Assembly: GCA_030646295.1 (NCBI GenBank)
Contig: JAUSND010000025.1
Location: 1 to 64,000, forward strand
Reading direction: 5' to 3'
DNA from: Moraxellaceae bacterium
Lineage (GTDB): Bacteria; Pseudomonadota; Gammaproteobacteria; Pseudomonadales; Moraxellaceae
DNA length: 64,000 nt
Shown here: one piece after another, positions 56,620 through 64,000 of the stretch
How the letters are laid out: the number at the start of each line of letters is the position of its first letter
How positions within the stretch are numbered: position 1 is the first letter of the stretch
Position numbers and translations under genes: made by a program
Notes under the pieces: generated by a model
Seen by the model: the letters and a program-made list of their open reading frames with translations, nothing else
Database searches by the model: none
What the model was told of the DNA's origin: nothing

Positions 56620-57294
56620 ATGCCCATCACCGACTGGCCGGAGGCAGAACGCCCCCGGGAAAAGCTCATTGCCAACGGCGCCGACAGCCTCTCGGACGCC
56701 GAGCTGCTTGCCCTGTTCATACGCACCGGCATGAAAGGGCGTACCGCACTGGACCTGGCCCGCGACTGGATCACTGCCTTTGGCAGCCTGCGCGGCGTAC
56801 TCGACGCCAGTGCCCGCGAACTCACCGCCCTGCCCGGCCTGGGCCCCGCCAAGTTTGCCGAACTGCAGGCCGCTCTTGAGCTGGGCCGTCGTCATCTCGC
56901 CACCACACTGGAGCGTCATGACGTCATGAGCAGCCCCGAGGCCACCCGGCATTTTCTCAGCTCGCGCCTGCGCGGCCGGCGCCATGAAGTATTTGCCATC
57001 CTGTTTCTGGACAACCAGCATCGACTGATCGCCTTCGAGGAACTTTTCCAGGGCACGCTCGATGCCTGCAGCGTGCACCCCCGGCAGGTCGTGGAGCGCG
57101 CCCTGATTCTCAATGCCGCCGCCGTCATCCTGTCACACAACCACCCGTCGGGCGTGGCCGAACCCTCGGGCGCCGACCGGCACATTACGGACCGGCTGCG
57201 CGAGGCACTTGGCCTGATCGAGGTCCGGGTACTGGATCATCTGGTTGTGGGCGAAGGGCGCCCCGTGTCGTTTGCCGAGCGCGGCTGGCTCTAG
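56620..57294 (+). CDS. radC: RadC family (JAMM/MPN+) protein
   Basis: The product has 224 residues. The N-terminal helix-hairpin-helix part shows [20 protein letters not shown]. The C-terminal JAMM-type metal site reads [19 protein letters not shown], with the two His and Asp that bind zinc. The name comes from an old radiation phenotype that was later assigned to recG; the true role is open. It is divergent from coaBC, as in Pseudomonas, and a tRNA gene follows. Confidence 0.94.
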   Translation: MPITDWPEAERPREKLIANGADSLSDAELLALFIRTGMKGRTALDLARDWITAFGSLRGVLDASARELTALPGLGPAKFAELQAALELGRRHLATTLERHDVMSSPEATRHFLSSRLRGRRHEVFAILFLDNQHRLIAFEELFQGTLDACSVHPRQVVERALILNAAAVILSHNHPSGVAEPSGADRHITDRLREALGLIEVRVLDHLVVGEGRPVSFAERGWL

Positions 57295-57348
57295 GTCTTG
57301 CCTTGGGCTTTTATAGGGATACGATAAAGTGTCGATGTTGACGTAACC

Positions 57349-57424
<76 letters not shown>

Positions 57425-57659
57425 ATAAAATCAGTTAGTTACAAGACAAGGCGCCCCGCCAGCAAAACCCCATCGATTTTTTGTCCAAATACTGACAGTT
57501 TATGTGGATGGGCATATGGATGGGTAATTGATAGCTCCCGGACGAATCCCACACGTGGACCGCTCAAAAATCACTCAATACCTGGCATAGCGCCGCCGTG
57601 TCACCTTTATACCGGCACAATGACCGCTTCCACCCAGCCATCTTCCTGCATCTCCGGCA
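57425..57659. other. gap after tRNA-Ala with no gene recognised
   Basis: With the promoter that follows, 343 bases separate the tRNA from rpmB. The first part is AT-richer than its surroundings (a run of six T near 57477, gtttatgtggatgggcatatgg near 57498). No reading frame here looks coding, there is no integrase, and I found no second copy of the tRNA 3' end. It could be a remnant of an old tRNA-targeted insertion, but nothing proves that. Confidence 0.4.
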
Positions 57660-57688
57660 TTGCTCCGCCCGGGGAGTTCTGGTATAAA
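57660..57688 (+). promoter_or_regulatory. sigma-70 promoter of rpmB-rpmG
   Basis: A -35 element TTGCTC and a -10 element TATAAA are spaced by 17 bases. The start would be near 57696, leaving a leader of about 70 bases before rpmB. Confidence 0.65.
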
Positions 57689-57767
57689 TCGCACCCCTTG
57701 AAATGCGCCGGCCCTTTTTCCCCGGCGCCAGCGCCTTTTGCGGGCGGAATGCGTCGCGGAGTTCATC

Positions 57768-58004
57768 ATGTCCAAGGTTTGCCAGGTTACCGGAAAGCGT
57801 CCAATCGTCGGTAACAACGTTTCTCACTCGAACATCAAGACCAAGCGTCGTTTCGAGCCGAATCTGCACTATCACCGTTTCTGGCTGGAAAGCGAGAAGC
57901 GCTTTGTACGTCTGCGCGTTTCCAGCAAGGGCATGCGCATCATCGACAAACTGGGTGTAGAGGCCATTGTGGCTGATCTGCGCGCCCAGGGCGTAAAATT
58001 CTAA
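57768..58004 (+). CDS. rpmB: 50S ribosomal protein L28
   Basis: The product has 78 residues, as in E. coli L28. [35 protein letters not shown] and [16 protein letters not shown] are conserved. GGAG lies six bases before the ATG. rpmG follows at 25 bases. Confidence 0.98.
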   Translation: MSKVCQVTGKRPIVGNNVSHSNIKTKRRFEPNLHYHRFWLESEKRFVRLRVSSKGMRIIDKLGVEAIVADLRAQGVKF

Positions 58005-58029
58005 CCAGCTCTTCTCAGGAGACTAAGCC

Positions 58030-58185
58030 ATGCGTGACAAGATCCGTCTCGTGTCGAGCGCCGGTACCGGCTACTTCTACACCACGACCAAGAACAAGCG
58101 TACCAAGCCGGAAAAGCTTGAGATCAAGAAGTTTGATCCCAAGATTCGCCAGCACGTGATCTTCAAGGAAGCCAAGATCAAGTAA
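58030..58185 (+). CDS. rpmG: 50S ribosomal protein L33
   Basis: The product has 51 residues. It reads [20 protein letters not shown] at the start and [15 protein letters not shown] at the end, the L33 pattern. The zinc-binding cysteines of the C+ type are absent, so it is the zinc-independent form. A terminator follows at 58205. Confidence 0.98.
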   Translation: MRDKIRLVSSAGTGYFYTTTKNKRTKPEKLEIKKFDPKIRQHVIFKEAKIK

Positions 58186-58204
58186 TTGGTCTGCATCCTC
58201 TCTC

Positions 58205-58236
58205 GTAAAAAAGCCCGGCATGCCGGGCTTTTTTAC
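58205..58236. terminator. terminator after rpmG
   Basis: AGCCCGGC and GCCGGGCT meet with only an at-centred loop, flanked by gtaaaaa and tttttac. Confidence 0.92.
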
Positions 58237-58332
58237 GTCCGGGACATGGCTTGTCGGCTTCCCCGGACCGCCCCTGCGTCCGCATAATCAGGCACCGTTC
58301 GCGCCCATCTGCCGCCACAGGATGCATCAGCA

Positions 58333-59145
58333 ATGCCTGAGCTCCCCGAAGTTGAAACCACCCGCCGCGGCATTCTGGATGCCGTGCAGAATCATCGCGT
58401 GCTTGACATACAGGTGCATGAGCGACGCCTGCGCTGGCCTGTACCCGCAGAACTGGCCCGGATGCAGGGACAACGGGTAACCGCCGTCACCCGCCGGGGA
58501 AAATACCTGCTGCTGCACACCGGTGCCGGCACGGCGCTTGTGCACCTTGGCATGTCCGGCAGCTTGCGCCTGGTAAGCCCCGGGACTCCGCGCAAGACAC
58601 ACGATCACGTCGAGCTCACGCTGGACTCCGGCCTTGTCCTGCGCCTGCATGACCCGCGCCGCTTTGGCTGCTTTCTCTGGCTGACGTCCCCGCCCGAAGA
58701 GCACCCCTTGCTGGCGGACCTGGGCCCGGAGCCGCTGGAGGGTGGCTTTGACGGCAGTTGGCTGCACAGGCTTTCGCATGGCCGCAGTGCCCCGGTGAAA
58801 AACTTCATCATGGACAGCCATGTCGTGGTGGGCGTTGGCAACATCTACGCCAATGAGGCGCTGTACCGTGCCGGCATACACCCGTTACGCGCCGCCGGTC
58901 GCATCAGTGCCGCCCGTTATGACACCCTTGCACAGGCCATCCGTGACATCCTGGCCTATGCCATCGGACGTGGCGGCACCACCTTGCGCGACTTTGTAAA
59001 CAGCAAGGGCGAGCCCGGCTATTTCCAGCTCGAGCTGGATGCCTACGGGCGTGGCGGAGAGCCCTGCCACCACTGCCAGAGACCAATGAAAGAGGTTCGC
59101 CTTGGCGGGCGCAGCACCGTTTTCTGCCCGCAATGCCAGCATTAG
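58333..59145 (+). CDS. mutM: formamidopyrimidine-DNA glycosylase
   Basis: The product has 270 residues. It removes 8-oxoguanine and formamidopyrimidines from DNA. The N-terminus [13 protein letters not shown] has the catalytic Pro and Glu. RRGKYLLL holds the conserved Lys, [15 protein letters not shown] the helix-two-turn-helix, and CHHCQRPM with FCPQCQH the C-terminal zinc finger. The protein start is fixed, since the Pro after Met is catalytic. Confidence 0.97.
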   Translation: MPELPEVETTRRGILDAVQNHRVLDIQVHERRLRWPVPAELARMQGQRVTAVTRRGKYLLLHTGAGTALVHLGMSGSLRLVSPGTPRKTHDHVELTLDSGLVLRLHDPRRFGCFLWLTSPPEEHPLLADLGPEPLEGGFDGSWLHRLSHGRSAPVKNFIMDSHVVVGVGNIYANEALYRAGIHPLRAAGRISAARYDTLAQAIRDILAYAIGRGGTTLRDFVNSKGEPGYFQLELDAYGRGGEPCHHCQRPMKEVRLGGRSTVFCPQCQH

Positions 59146-59305
59146 CCCCTTGTCAGGCTGTGACCGATTTCACCCTCCACCGGCTTGCATCCCTGCCGGA
59201 GAGCGTTTAGAGTCAATAATGTCAGAAGTTTCAGGCCCTTGTGGCGACTTCCTAATAACAGTATCAAGATGCCCGGCAAGCCAGCTGCCTTTTGAGGGAA
59301 ATATC

Positions 59306-59656
59306 ATGGTATCCATTCAGCGCCGCCTTACCGCCCTGTTCATGTCGCTCATGCTGGGCCTGGCTGCCATGCCTGCCTCCGCCGAAGACATGAACGACGA
59401 CCAGATCAACCAGCGCCCAAGCGGCATGGCCATGTTTGGTGATGCCGTTCTGGCCCGCCCGCTGCTGCTGGCCGGCACCCTGGTCGGCACCGGCCTGTTT
59501 GTGATCACCCTGCCCTTCTCTGCCCTGGGCGGCAATGTGAAGGAAACTGCCGACACGCTCGTGGTAGGACTGGCAAAATCAACATTTACGCGCTGCATGG
59601 GCTGCACCGAAACCCAGGACAAGTGGAAAGACGTACAGGCAGCCGAGCAGAAATAA
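59306..59656 (+). CDS. uncharacterised exported or membrane protein
   Basis: The product has 116 residues. A signal peptide ends near ASA at residue 26. A glycine-rich hydrophobic segment (LLLAGTLVGTGLFVITLPFS) follows and probably spans the membrane. The C-terminus has two close cysteines (TRCMGCTETQ). The frame is open upstream to 59102 inside mutM, but GAGGGA stands before the ATG at 59306. Related genes lie next to mutM in Pseudomonas and are of unknown function. Confidence 0.75.
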   Translation: MVSIQRRLTALFMSLMLGLAAMPASAEDMNDDQINQRPSGMAMFGDAVLARPLLLAGTLVGTGLFVITLPFSALGGNVKETADTLVVGLAKSTFTRCMGCTETQDKWKDVQAAEQK

Positions 59657-59665
59657 TCACTGCCC

Positions 59666-60485
<820 letters not shown>

Positions 60486-60570
60486 TCAGTCAATCGTAAT
60501 CTGCACGAAGAATAACGGAATACCGTCCCAGTCTCCATGACCCGTCAGCACACATCCGGGCGTGATGATC

Positions 60571-61185
60571 TCAGGGCGTAATGGTCGCCACGGCACGCTT
60601 GACCTTGTCTTCACCCCAGCTCTTGGGCTGGGTCGGAGCAGCACCCGGCACAACCGTGGTGCCCAGCCCCGCCTTGTCGAGCTCGACCGTACCTTCGGCC
60701 GTCTGCACATAGACGCCCTTGCCCTCCAGCATGATCACGTCCAGGCCATTCTCGGTGAGACCGTAGCCGCCCCAGAAATCCGTGCCACGCACGCCGATCG
60801 TGGCTACCTTCGTGCGCACTTCATAGCGGTGCGCACGCTTGGTGATAAAACCGGTGATACTGCGGAAGGCGCCGCGCGCCAGATCAAACGTAGCGACGTT
60901 GGGCTTGTCGCGATAAATGCGGTATTCGCGAATGGTGAACTCGCTGTCCTTGCCAACCGTGACGAGCGAGCCATCACGCAGGCGCAACTCGATAATGCTG
61001 GACGGCCCCGTCACGAAACGGTCGCCCATGCAGACCTTTACACCAACAAAGGGCGTGAACTGGCGCGTCGGGCGCTCAACCCGGACATCGCCAACAATAC
61101 GCAGGACATCCCCGACACGGCAGGGCGCGGCCTGCACCAGCGCAGGAACCAGCAGCAACACAAGAATACCCAGCAGACGATTCAC
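60571..61185 (-). CDS. exported FecR-domain protein
   Basis: The product has 204 residues from a GTG start. GGAGG lies five bases before that GTG, and the protein then opens with a good signal peptide (LLGILVLLLVPALVQA). A FecR domain follows: GDVLRIVGDVRVERP, SIIELRLRDGSLVTVGKDSE and VATIGVRGTDFW. Such exported FecR proteins without sigma-regulator context are common and of unknown role. The gene is alone between coaD and the GMC oxidoreductase gene. Confidence 0.83.
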   Translation of the reverse strand: MNRLLGILVLLLVPALVQAAPCRVGDVLRIVGDVRVERPTRQFTPFVGVKVCMGDRFVTGPSSIIELRLRDGSLVTVGKDSEFTIREYRIYRDKPNVATFDLARGAFRSITGFITKRAHRYEVRTKVATIGVRGTDFWGGYGLTENGLDVIMLEGKGVYVQTAEGTVELDKAGLGTTVVPGAAPTQPKSWGEDKVKRAVATITP

Positions 61186-61279
61186 ATAAACCTCCGGCAA
61201 CAGATCGTGGCCCACCACGCAAGCCATCGAGCCTAACCGGAGACTAGCCGGGTATTGCCCAAAATGCAGCCCTACAAAC

Positions 61280-62902
61280 TCATCTTGCTGCGACCGGTAA
61301 CGGCTTCAGCTCGGCCGCCAGCATCGTCGCCAGACGCGCCACCATGCCATAGATGGACAGCTGCGGATTGGCGCCGATACTGGTGGGGAACAAGGACCCG
61401 TCCATGACGGACAACTGGTCCAGGTGCAGGAAGCGCCCGTTGCTGTTGGTGACTGCCCGTGCCGGGTCCTCCCCCATGGCACACCCTCCCATGACATGGG
61501 CCGAACCGATACGGGTCTGGAACTTCTCGATGGGCAAGGTCTTGATGGCCTGCTGGCACTGGGCCCAGCTGGTGAAGTACGGCAGATTGAGCTGATTCAG
61601 CCGCACCGCTTTTGCACCGGCGGCAAACTGGATTTCTGCCATCGCCAGAAAGGCGCGTCGCAAGCCATCACGCAGGGCGTCGGTCAGCGGATAATCAACC
61701 GTCGGCGCACCGTCATCACGCAGACTGACCGTGCCGCCCGGACTATCCTCGACAAAACCGTCGCGGCACAGGGCGATCAGGCCATTGATATGCCCCAGTC
61801 CCTGCATCTCCTGTGACAGGGCAGGACCATGTCCGCCCAGCAAGCTGGACGCCAGACCCGGCTGCAGCGGAATGGCTTCGATCTTGAACCCCATCGGCCC
61901 GGTCGCGCCATCCTTCCACTGGAAGTGATCGGAATACAGGGACTGCGGCGCACCGCTCCAGGGTTCGATTTTCTCGTCAAAGCGGGCAAACACGGCATTG
62001 ACCGGGTGCAGCATGGTGCGCTTGCCAATGGTGCGGTAGGGGTCCGGCACATCCGAGCGCAACAGGAGCCCGGGATTGTTGATGCCGCCACCGGCCAGCA
62101 CCACATGGCGGGCGCGCACGGTCAGCGCCACACCTGTCGGGGTAACGCCATCCTGCTGCATGCCCAGACACAGCACGCCGGTGGCACGCTTGCCGTCATG
62201 CAGGATTTTTTCGGCACGGGCACGATGATAAAGACGGGCACCATTCCTGAGTGCTTCCGGAATGGTGGTGACCAGCATGGATTGCTTGGCATTGGTGGGG
62301 CAGCCAAGACCGCAATAGCCCAGATTCCAGCAGCCGTCCACATTGCGGGGAATGCCCTGCCAGCTCCAGCCAAGCTTGTCGCACCCGCGACGGATGACGT
62401 CATTGTTGGCATTGGCCGGCACCGTCCAGGTGCCAATTTTCAGCCGCTGCTCCATGCGCTCAAACCACGGGGCCATCTGCTCCTTCTGCATGCCCTTCAC
62501 ACCATGCACATCCGTCCATTGCCCCAGTGTGAGTGGTGGTGTGCGAAAGCTCGACGTCCAGTTTACCGTGGTCGACCCGCCGACACTGCGCCCCTGCAGG
62601 ATCGTGATGCTGCCATCCTTGCTGGCACGGGCACCGCCCTCCTGATACAGGTCACGGTAGGCTGTGCGCTCATCCAGACGAAAATCACGCGAGGTGCGCA
62701 ACGGTCCTTCCTCGATCAGCACCACATCAAGCCCGGCCTGCACCAGGATTTCTGCTGCCGTGCCGCCACCCGCACCCGTACCGACAATCACCACATCGCA
62801 ACTGATTGTTTCATCCCGACGCAACTGTCCGGCATGCACCGACTTCCAGCCCGCCTCAACACCTTCGGCAAACGCATCCTTGATATCGCGAATCTCGACC
62901 AT
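61280..62902 (-). CDS. GMC-family FAD oxidoreductase
   Basis: The product has 540 residues. The FAD site is VVIVGTGAGGGTAAEILVQ near residue 37, and GRSVGGSTTVNW is the GMC signature. Cys-containing GYCGLGCPTNAKQSML is typical of the long-chain alcohol and gluconate-type members. The active-site His pair is probably in GSAHVMGGCAMG and near ANPQLSIYGM. GAGGT precedes the ATG at 62902. The gene directly follows a Tat-exported partner gene (10 bases) and an aldehyde dehydrogenase gene, so oxidation of an alcohol through aldehyde to acid is a fair inference. Pseudomonas has the same three-gene order. Confidence 0.9.
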   Translation of the reverse strand: MVEIRDIKDAFAEGVEAGWKSVHAGQLRRDETISCDVVIVGTGAGGGTAAEILVQAGLDVVLIEEGPLRTSRDFRLDERTAYRDLYQEGGARASKDGSITILQGRSVGGSTTVNWTSSFRTPPLTLGQWTDVHGVKGMQKEQMAPWFERMEQRLKIGTWTVPANANNDVIRRGCDKLGWSWQGIPRNVDGCWNLGYCGLGCPTNAKQSMLVTTIPEALRNGARLYHRARAEKILHDGKRATGVLCLGMQQDGVTPTGVALTVRARHVVLAGGGINNPGLLLRSDVPDPYRTIGKRTMLHPVNAVFARFDEKIEPWSGAPQSLYSDHFQWKDGATGPMGFKIEAIPLQPGLASSLLGGHGPALSQEMQGLGHINGLIALCRDGFVEDSPGGTVSLRDDGAPTVDYPLTDALRDGLRRAFLAMAEIQFAAGAKAVRLNQLNLPYFTSWAQCQQAIKTLPIEKFQTRIGSAHVMGGCAMGEDPARAVTNSNGRFLHLDQLSVMDGSLFPTSIGANPQLSIYGMVARLATMLAAELKPLPVAAR

Positions 62903-62912
62903 TGTATTGACC

Positions 62913-63467
62913 TCAGCCCACAACGCGCGGGGGAATGTAATTGATGGCGCCCCAGGCGCGCGGCTGCATGTACCAGTTCATTGCGATCATCTGGGTCAGC
63001 GCGACATAGCCGGCACGCAGGAGACCGAAGCGGCTATGGCTCCATGACGCGAGGAAGGCACTGATGTCTGCCGGAGCTGCTTCTGCCCAGTCCTTGTCCA
63101 GCCCCACAATGGTGTATCGCGTCGGGGGAAATGTCAGCAGATCAAACAACTGGTTAACCTGTTGCTGCCCGGCACGACTGCTGGCGGCCAGCAGCGAATC
63201 CAGCAACTGGATACTTTCATTCACGACAACCGCACGTGACTCGTCGGCAGGCAGGGCCCCTTCAAGTACAACCGGCATGAGTGCACGCAGGACCACCAGA
63301 TCCCCCGCACGCAGCACCCGCAGGCCGGCCGCCGGAGGCGCGCTGGCACACCCCGTCAACGCCGCAGAAAACGAAACCGTCGAGAGGGCAAGGGCGCCCC
63401 AGAAGCCGGTACGCAGAAAATCGCGACGGCCCGTGTCTACGGAAAGTGATGCAGCAACAGGCTTCAT
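62913..63467 (-). CDS. Tat-exported lipoprotein, partner of the GMC oxidoreductase
   Basis: The product has 184 residues. A twin-arginine signal, GRRDFLRTGFWGALALS, is followed by the lipobox LTGC near residue 40, so the mature protein may be lipid-anchored. The body is helical (VVLRALMPVVLEGALPAD, QQQVNQLFDLLTFPPTRYT) and ends with MNWYMQPRAWGAINYIPP. It resembles the small gamma subunits of membrane gluconate-type dehydrogenases. GGAG lies six bases before the ATG. The GMC gene that follows has no signal of its own, so the partner might carry it through the Tat system. Confidence 0.83.
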   Translation of the reverse strand: MKPVAASLSVDTGRRDFLRTGFWGALALSTVSFSAALTGCASAPPAAGLRVLRAGDLVVLRALMPVVLEGALPADESRAVVVNESIQLLDSLLAASSRAGQQQVNQLFDLLTFPPTRYTIVGLDKDWAEAAPADISAFLASWSHSRFGLLRAGYVALTQMIAMNWYMQPRAWGAINYIPPRVVG

Positions 63468-63500
63468 GAAACGCTCCAGCCATCAACAAAAACTTCATTC

Positions 63501-63540
63501 ATAAAAAAGGGCTTTCCGGCAGGGAGTGCACGGAAAACCC
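63501..63540 (-). terminator. terminator of the aldehyde dehydrogenase gene
   Basis: On the minus strand GGGTTTTCCG pairs with CGGAAAGCCC, one G-U pair included, and TTTTTT follows. It lies between the dehydrogenase stop (63565) and the start of the Tat lipoprotein gene (63467), so the latter may need its own promoter or readthrough. Confidence 0.75.
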
Positions 63541-63564
63541 TTGTGACGCCATCAGTTCTGCAGA

Positions 63565-64000
63565 TTACTTGAGCAGATAGTTCTTGATGATCTTGTGAAC
63601 ACCCTTGTTGAACGGCGGAAGCACGTAGCGCAGGGCATAAAACTTCGGCTTTTCCAGCACAGCCTTGGCATTCGACATTGCCATGAAGCCTTCGCGGCCA
63701 TGGTATTTGCCCATGCCTGACGCCCCGACACCACCAAAGGGCAAATCATCAACACCCACATGGCTCATCACTTCATTGACGCACATGCCACCAGAGTGGG
63801 TATTGGCAGCCACATAATCGGCCCGACCGGAGTTCCAGTCGAAATAATACAGCGCCAGCGGGCGTGGACGGCTGTTGATGTAACCCAGCGCATCATCCAG
63901 CGTGGAGTATTCGGTAATGGCCAGCACCGGTCCGAAAATTTCATTCTGCATGATCTGCATGTCCGGCGTAACACCGGTCACCAGTGTTACCGGGATCTTG
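63565..64000 (-). CDS. aldehyde dehydrogenase, C-terminal part (cut by the window edge)
   Basis: Only the last 144 or so codons are inside the window; the frame runs open off the right edge. MQNEIFGPVLAITEYSTLDD, HSGGMCVNEVMSHVG and LPFGGVGASGMGKYHGREGF are the end of an NAD(P)-dependent aldehyde dehydrogenase, of the coniferyl aldehyde dehydrogenase type. The catalytic Cys lies outside the window. It is upstream of the Tat lipoprotein and GMC genes and could oxidise the aldehyde made by the GMC enzyme. Confidence 0.9.
   Translation of the reverse strand, partial: KIPVTLVTGVTPDMQIMQNEIFGPVLAITEYSTLDDALGYINSRPRPLALYYFDWNSGRADYVAANTHSGGMCVNEVMSHVGVDDLPFGGVGASGMGKYHGREGFMAMSNAKAVLEKPKFYALRYVLPPFNKGVHKIIKNYLLK

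Noticed and set aside
57564-57875. 103-codon minus-strand frame over the rpmB promoter
   Set aside because: It covers the promoter and 5' half of rpmB antisense and has no recognisable features.

Overview
The window reads as a chromosomal segment of a GC-rich gammaproteobacterium close to Pseudomonadales. The evidence is gene content and order: a complete pilG-pilH-pilI-pilJ-pilK-chpA-chpB-chpC cluster, a coaBC-dut-algC-argB block next to radC and rpmB-rpmG, a mutM/ferredoxin/coaD block followed by a GMC oxidoreductase and an aldehyde dehydrogenase, a divergent serA/D-2-hydroxyglutarate dehydrogenase pair, and an S-adenosylhomocysteine riboswitch before ahcY. All of these are Pseudomonas-like arrangements. 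The genus cannot be fixed from the sequence alone; an LpoB operon and a GlyGly-CTERM protease argue against a typical fluorescent Pseudomonas. No transposase, integrase, CRISPR array or rRNA was seen.

Layout. 1-5.1 kb: an edge REP-type doublet, an acylpyruvase-family enzyme, a kappa-GST-like isomerase, a 30-residue membrane peptide, D2HGDH and divergent serA, then aqpZ. 5.3-8.6 kb: a four-gene envelope operon (CsgG-like protein, COG3014 lipoprotein, YcfL, LpoB). 8.7-12.4 kb: an EF-hand membrane protein, a lipase-like hydrolase and a small Arg-rich protein. 12.5-17.9 kb: the tkt-gap-pgk-fba central carbon operon. 18.1-19.95 kb: a secreted S8 protease with a GlyGly-CTERM tail. 20.1-26.9 kb: metK, then a two-component system, a prenylcysteine-methyltransferase-like protein and a lipid A phosphoethanolamine transferase. 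That cassette is closed on its right side by truncated copies of a DUF4404 gene and of metK, a scar of additive recombination. 27.1-34.5 kb: hydrolase, SAH riboswitch-ahcY-metF, cytochrome c, bioA, a membrane protein and rsmE. 34.5-48.8 kb: cytochrome b561 and the Pil-Chp chemosensory cluster that controls type IV pili. 49-56.5 kb: TSUP transporter, slmA, argB, algC, dut, coaBC. 56.6-59.7 kb: radC, tRNA-Ala(CGC), rpmB, rpmG, mutM. 59.7-64 kb: ferredoxin, coaD, FecR-domain protein, GMC oxidoreductase with a Tat-exported partner, and the end of an aldehyde dehydrogenase.

How the genes work together. metK, ahcY and metF form most of the S-adenosylmethionine/methyl cycle, and ahcY (probably with metF) is switched by S-adenosylhomocysteine. 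D2HGDH can recycle the 2-hydroxyglutarate that SerA makes. The lipoprotein operon, EptA and AlgC all act on the envelope. The most unusual feature is the eptA cassette scar next to metK: the structure is what homology-facilitated illegitimate recombination would leave, and the same window carries a complete type IV pilus signalling cluster.

Limits: coordinates and starts were chosen by eye from reading frames, ribosome-binding sites and remembered family sequences; no database search was run.
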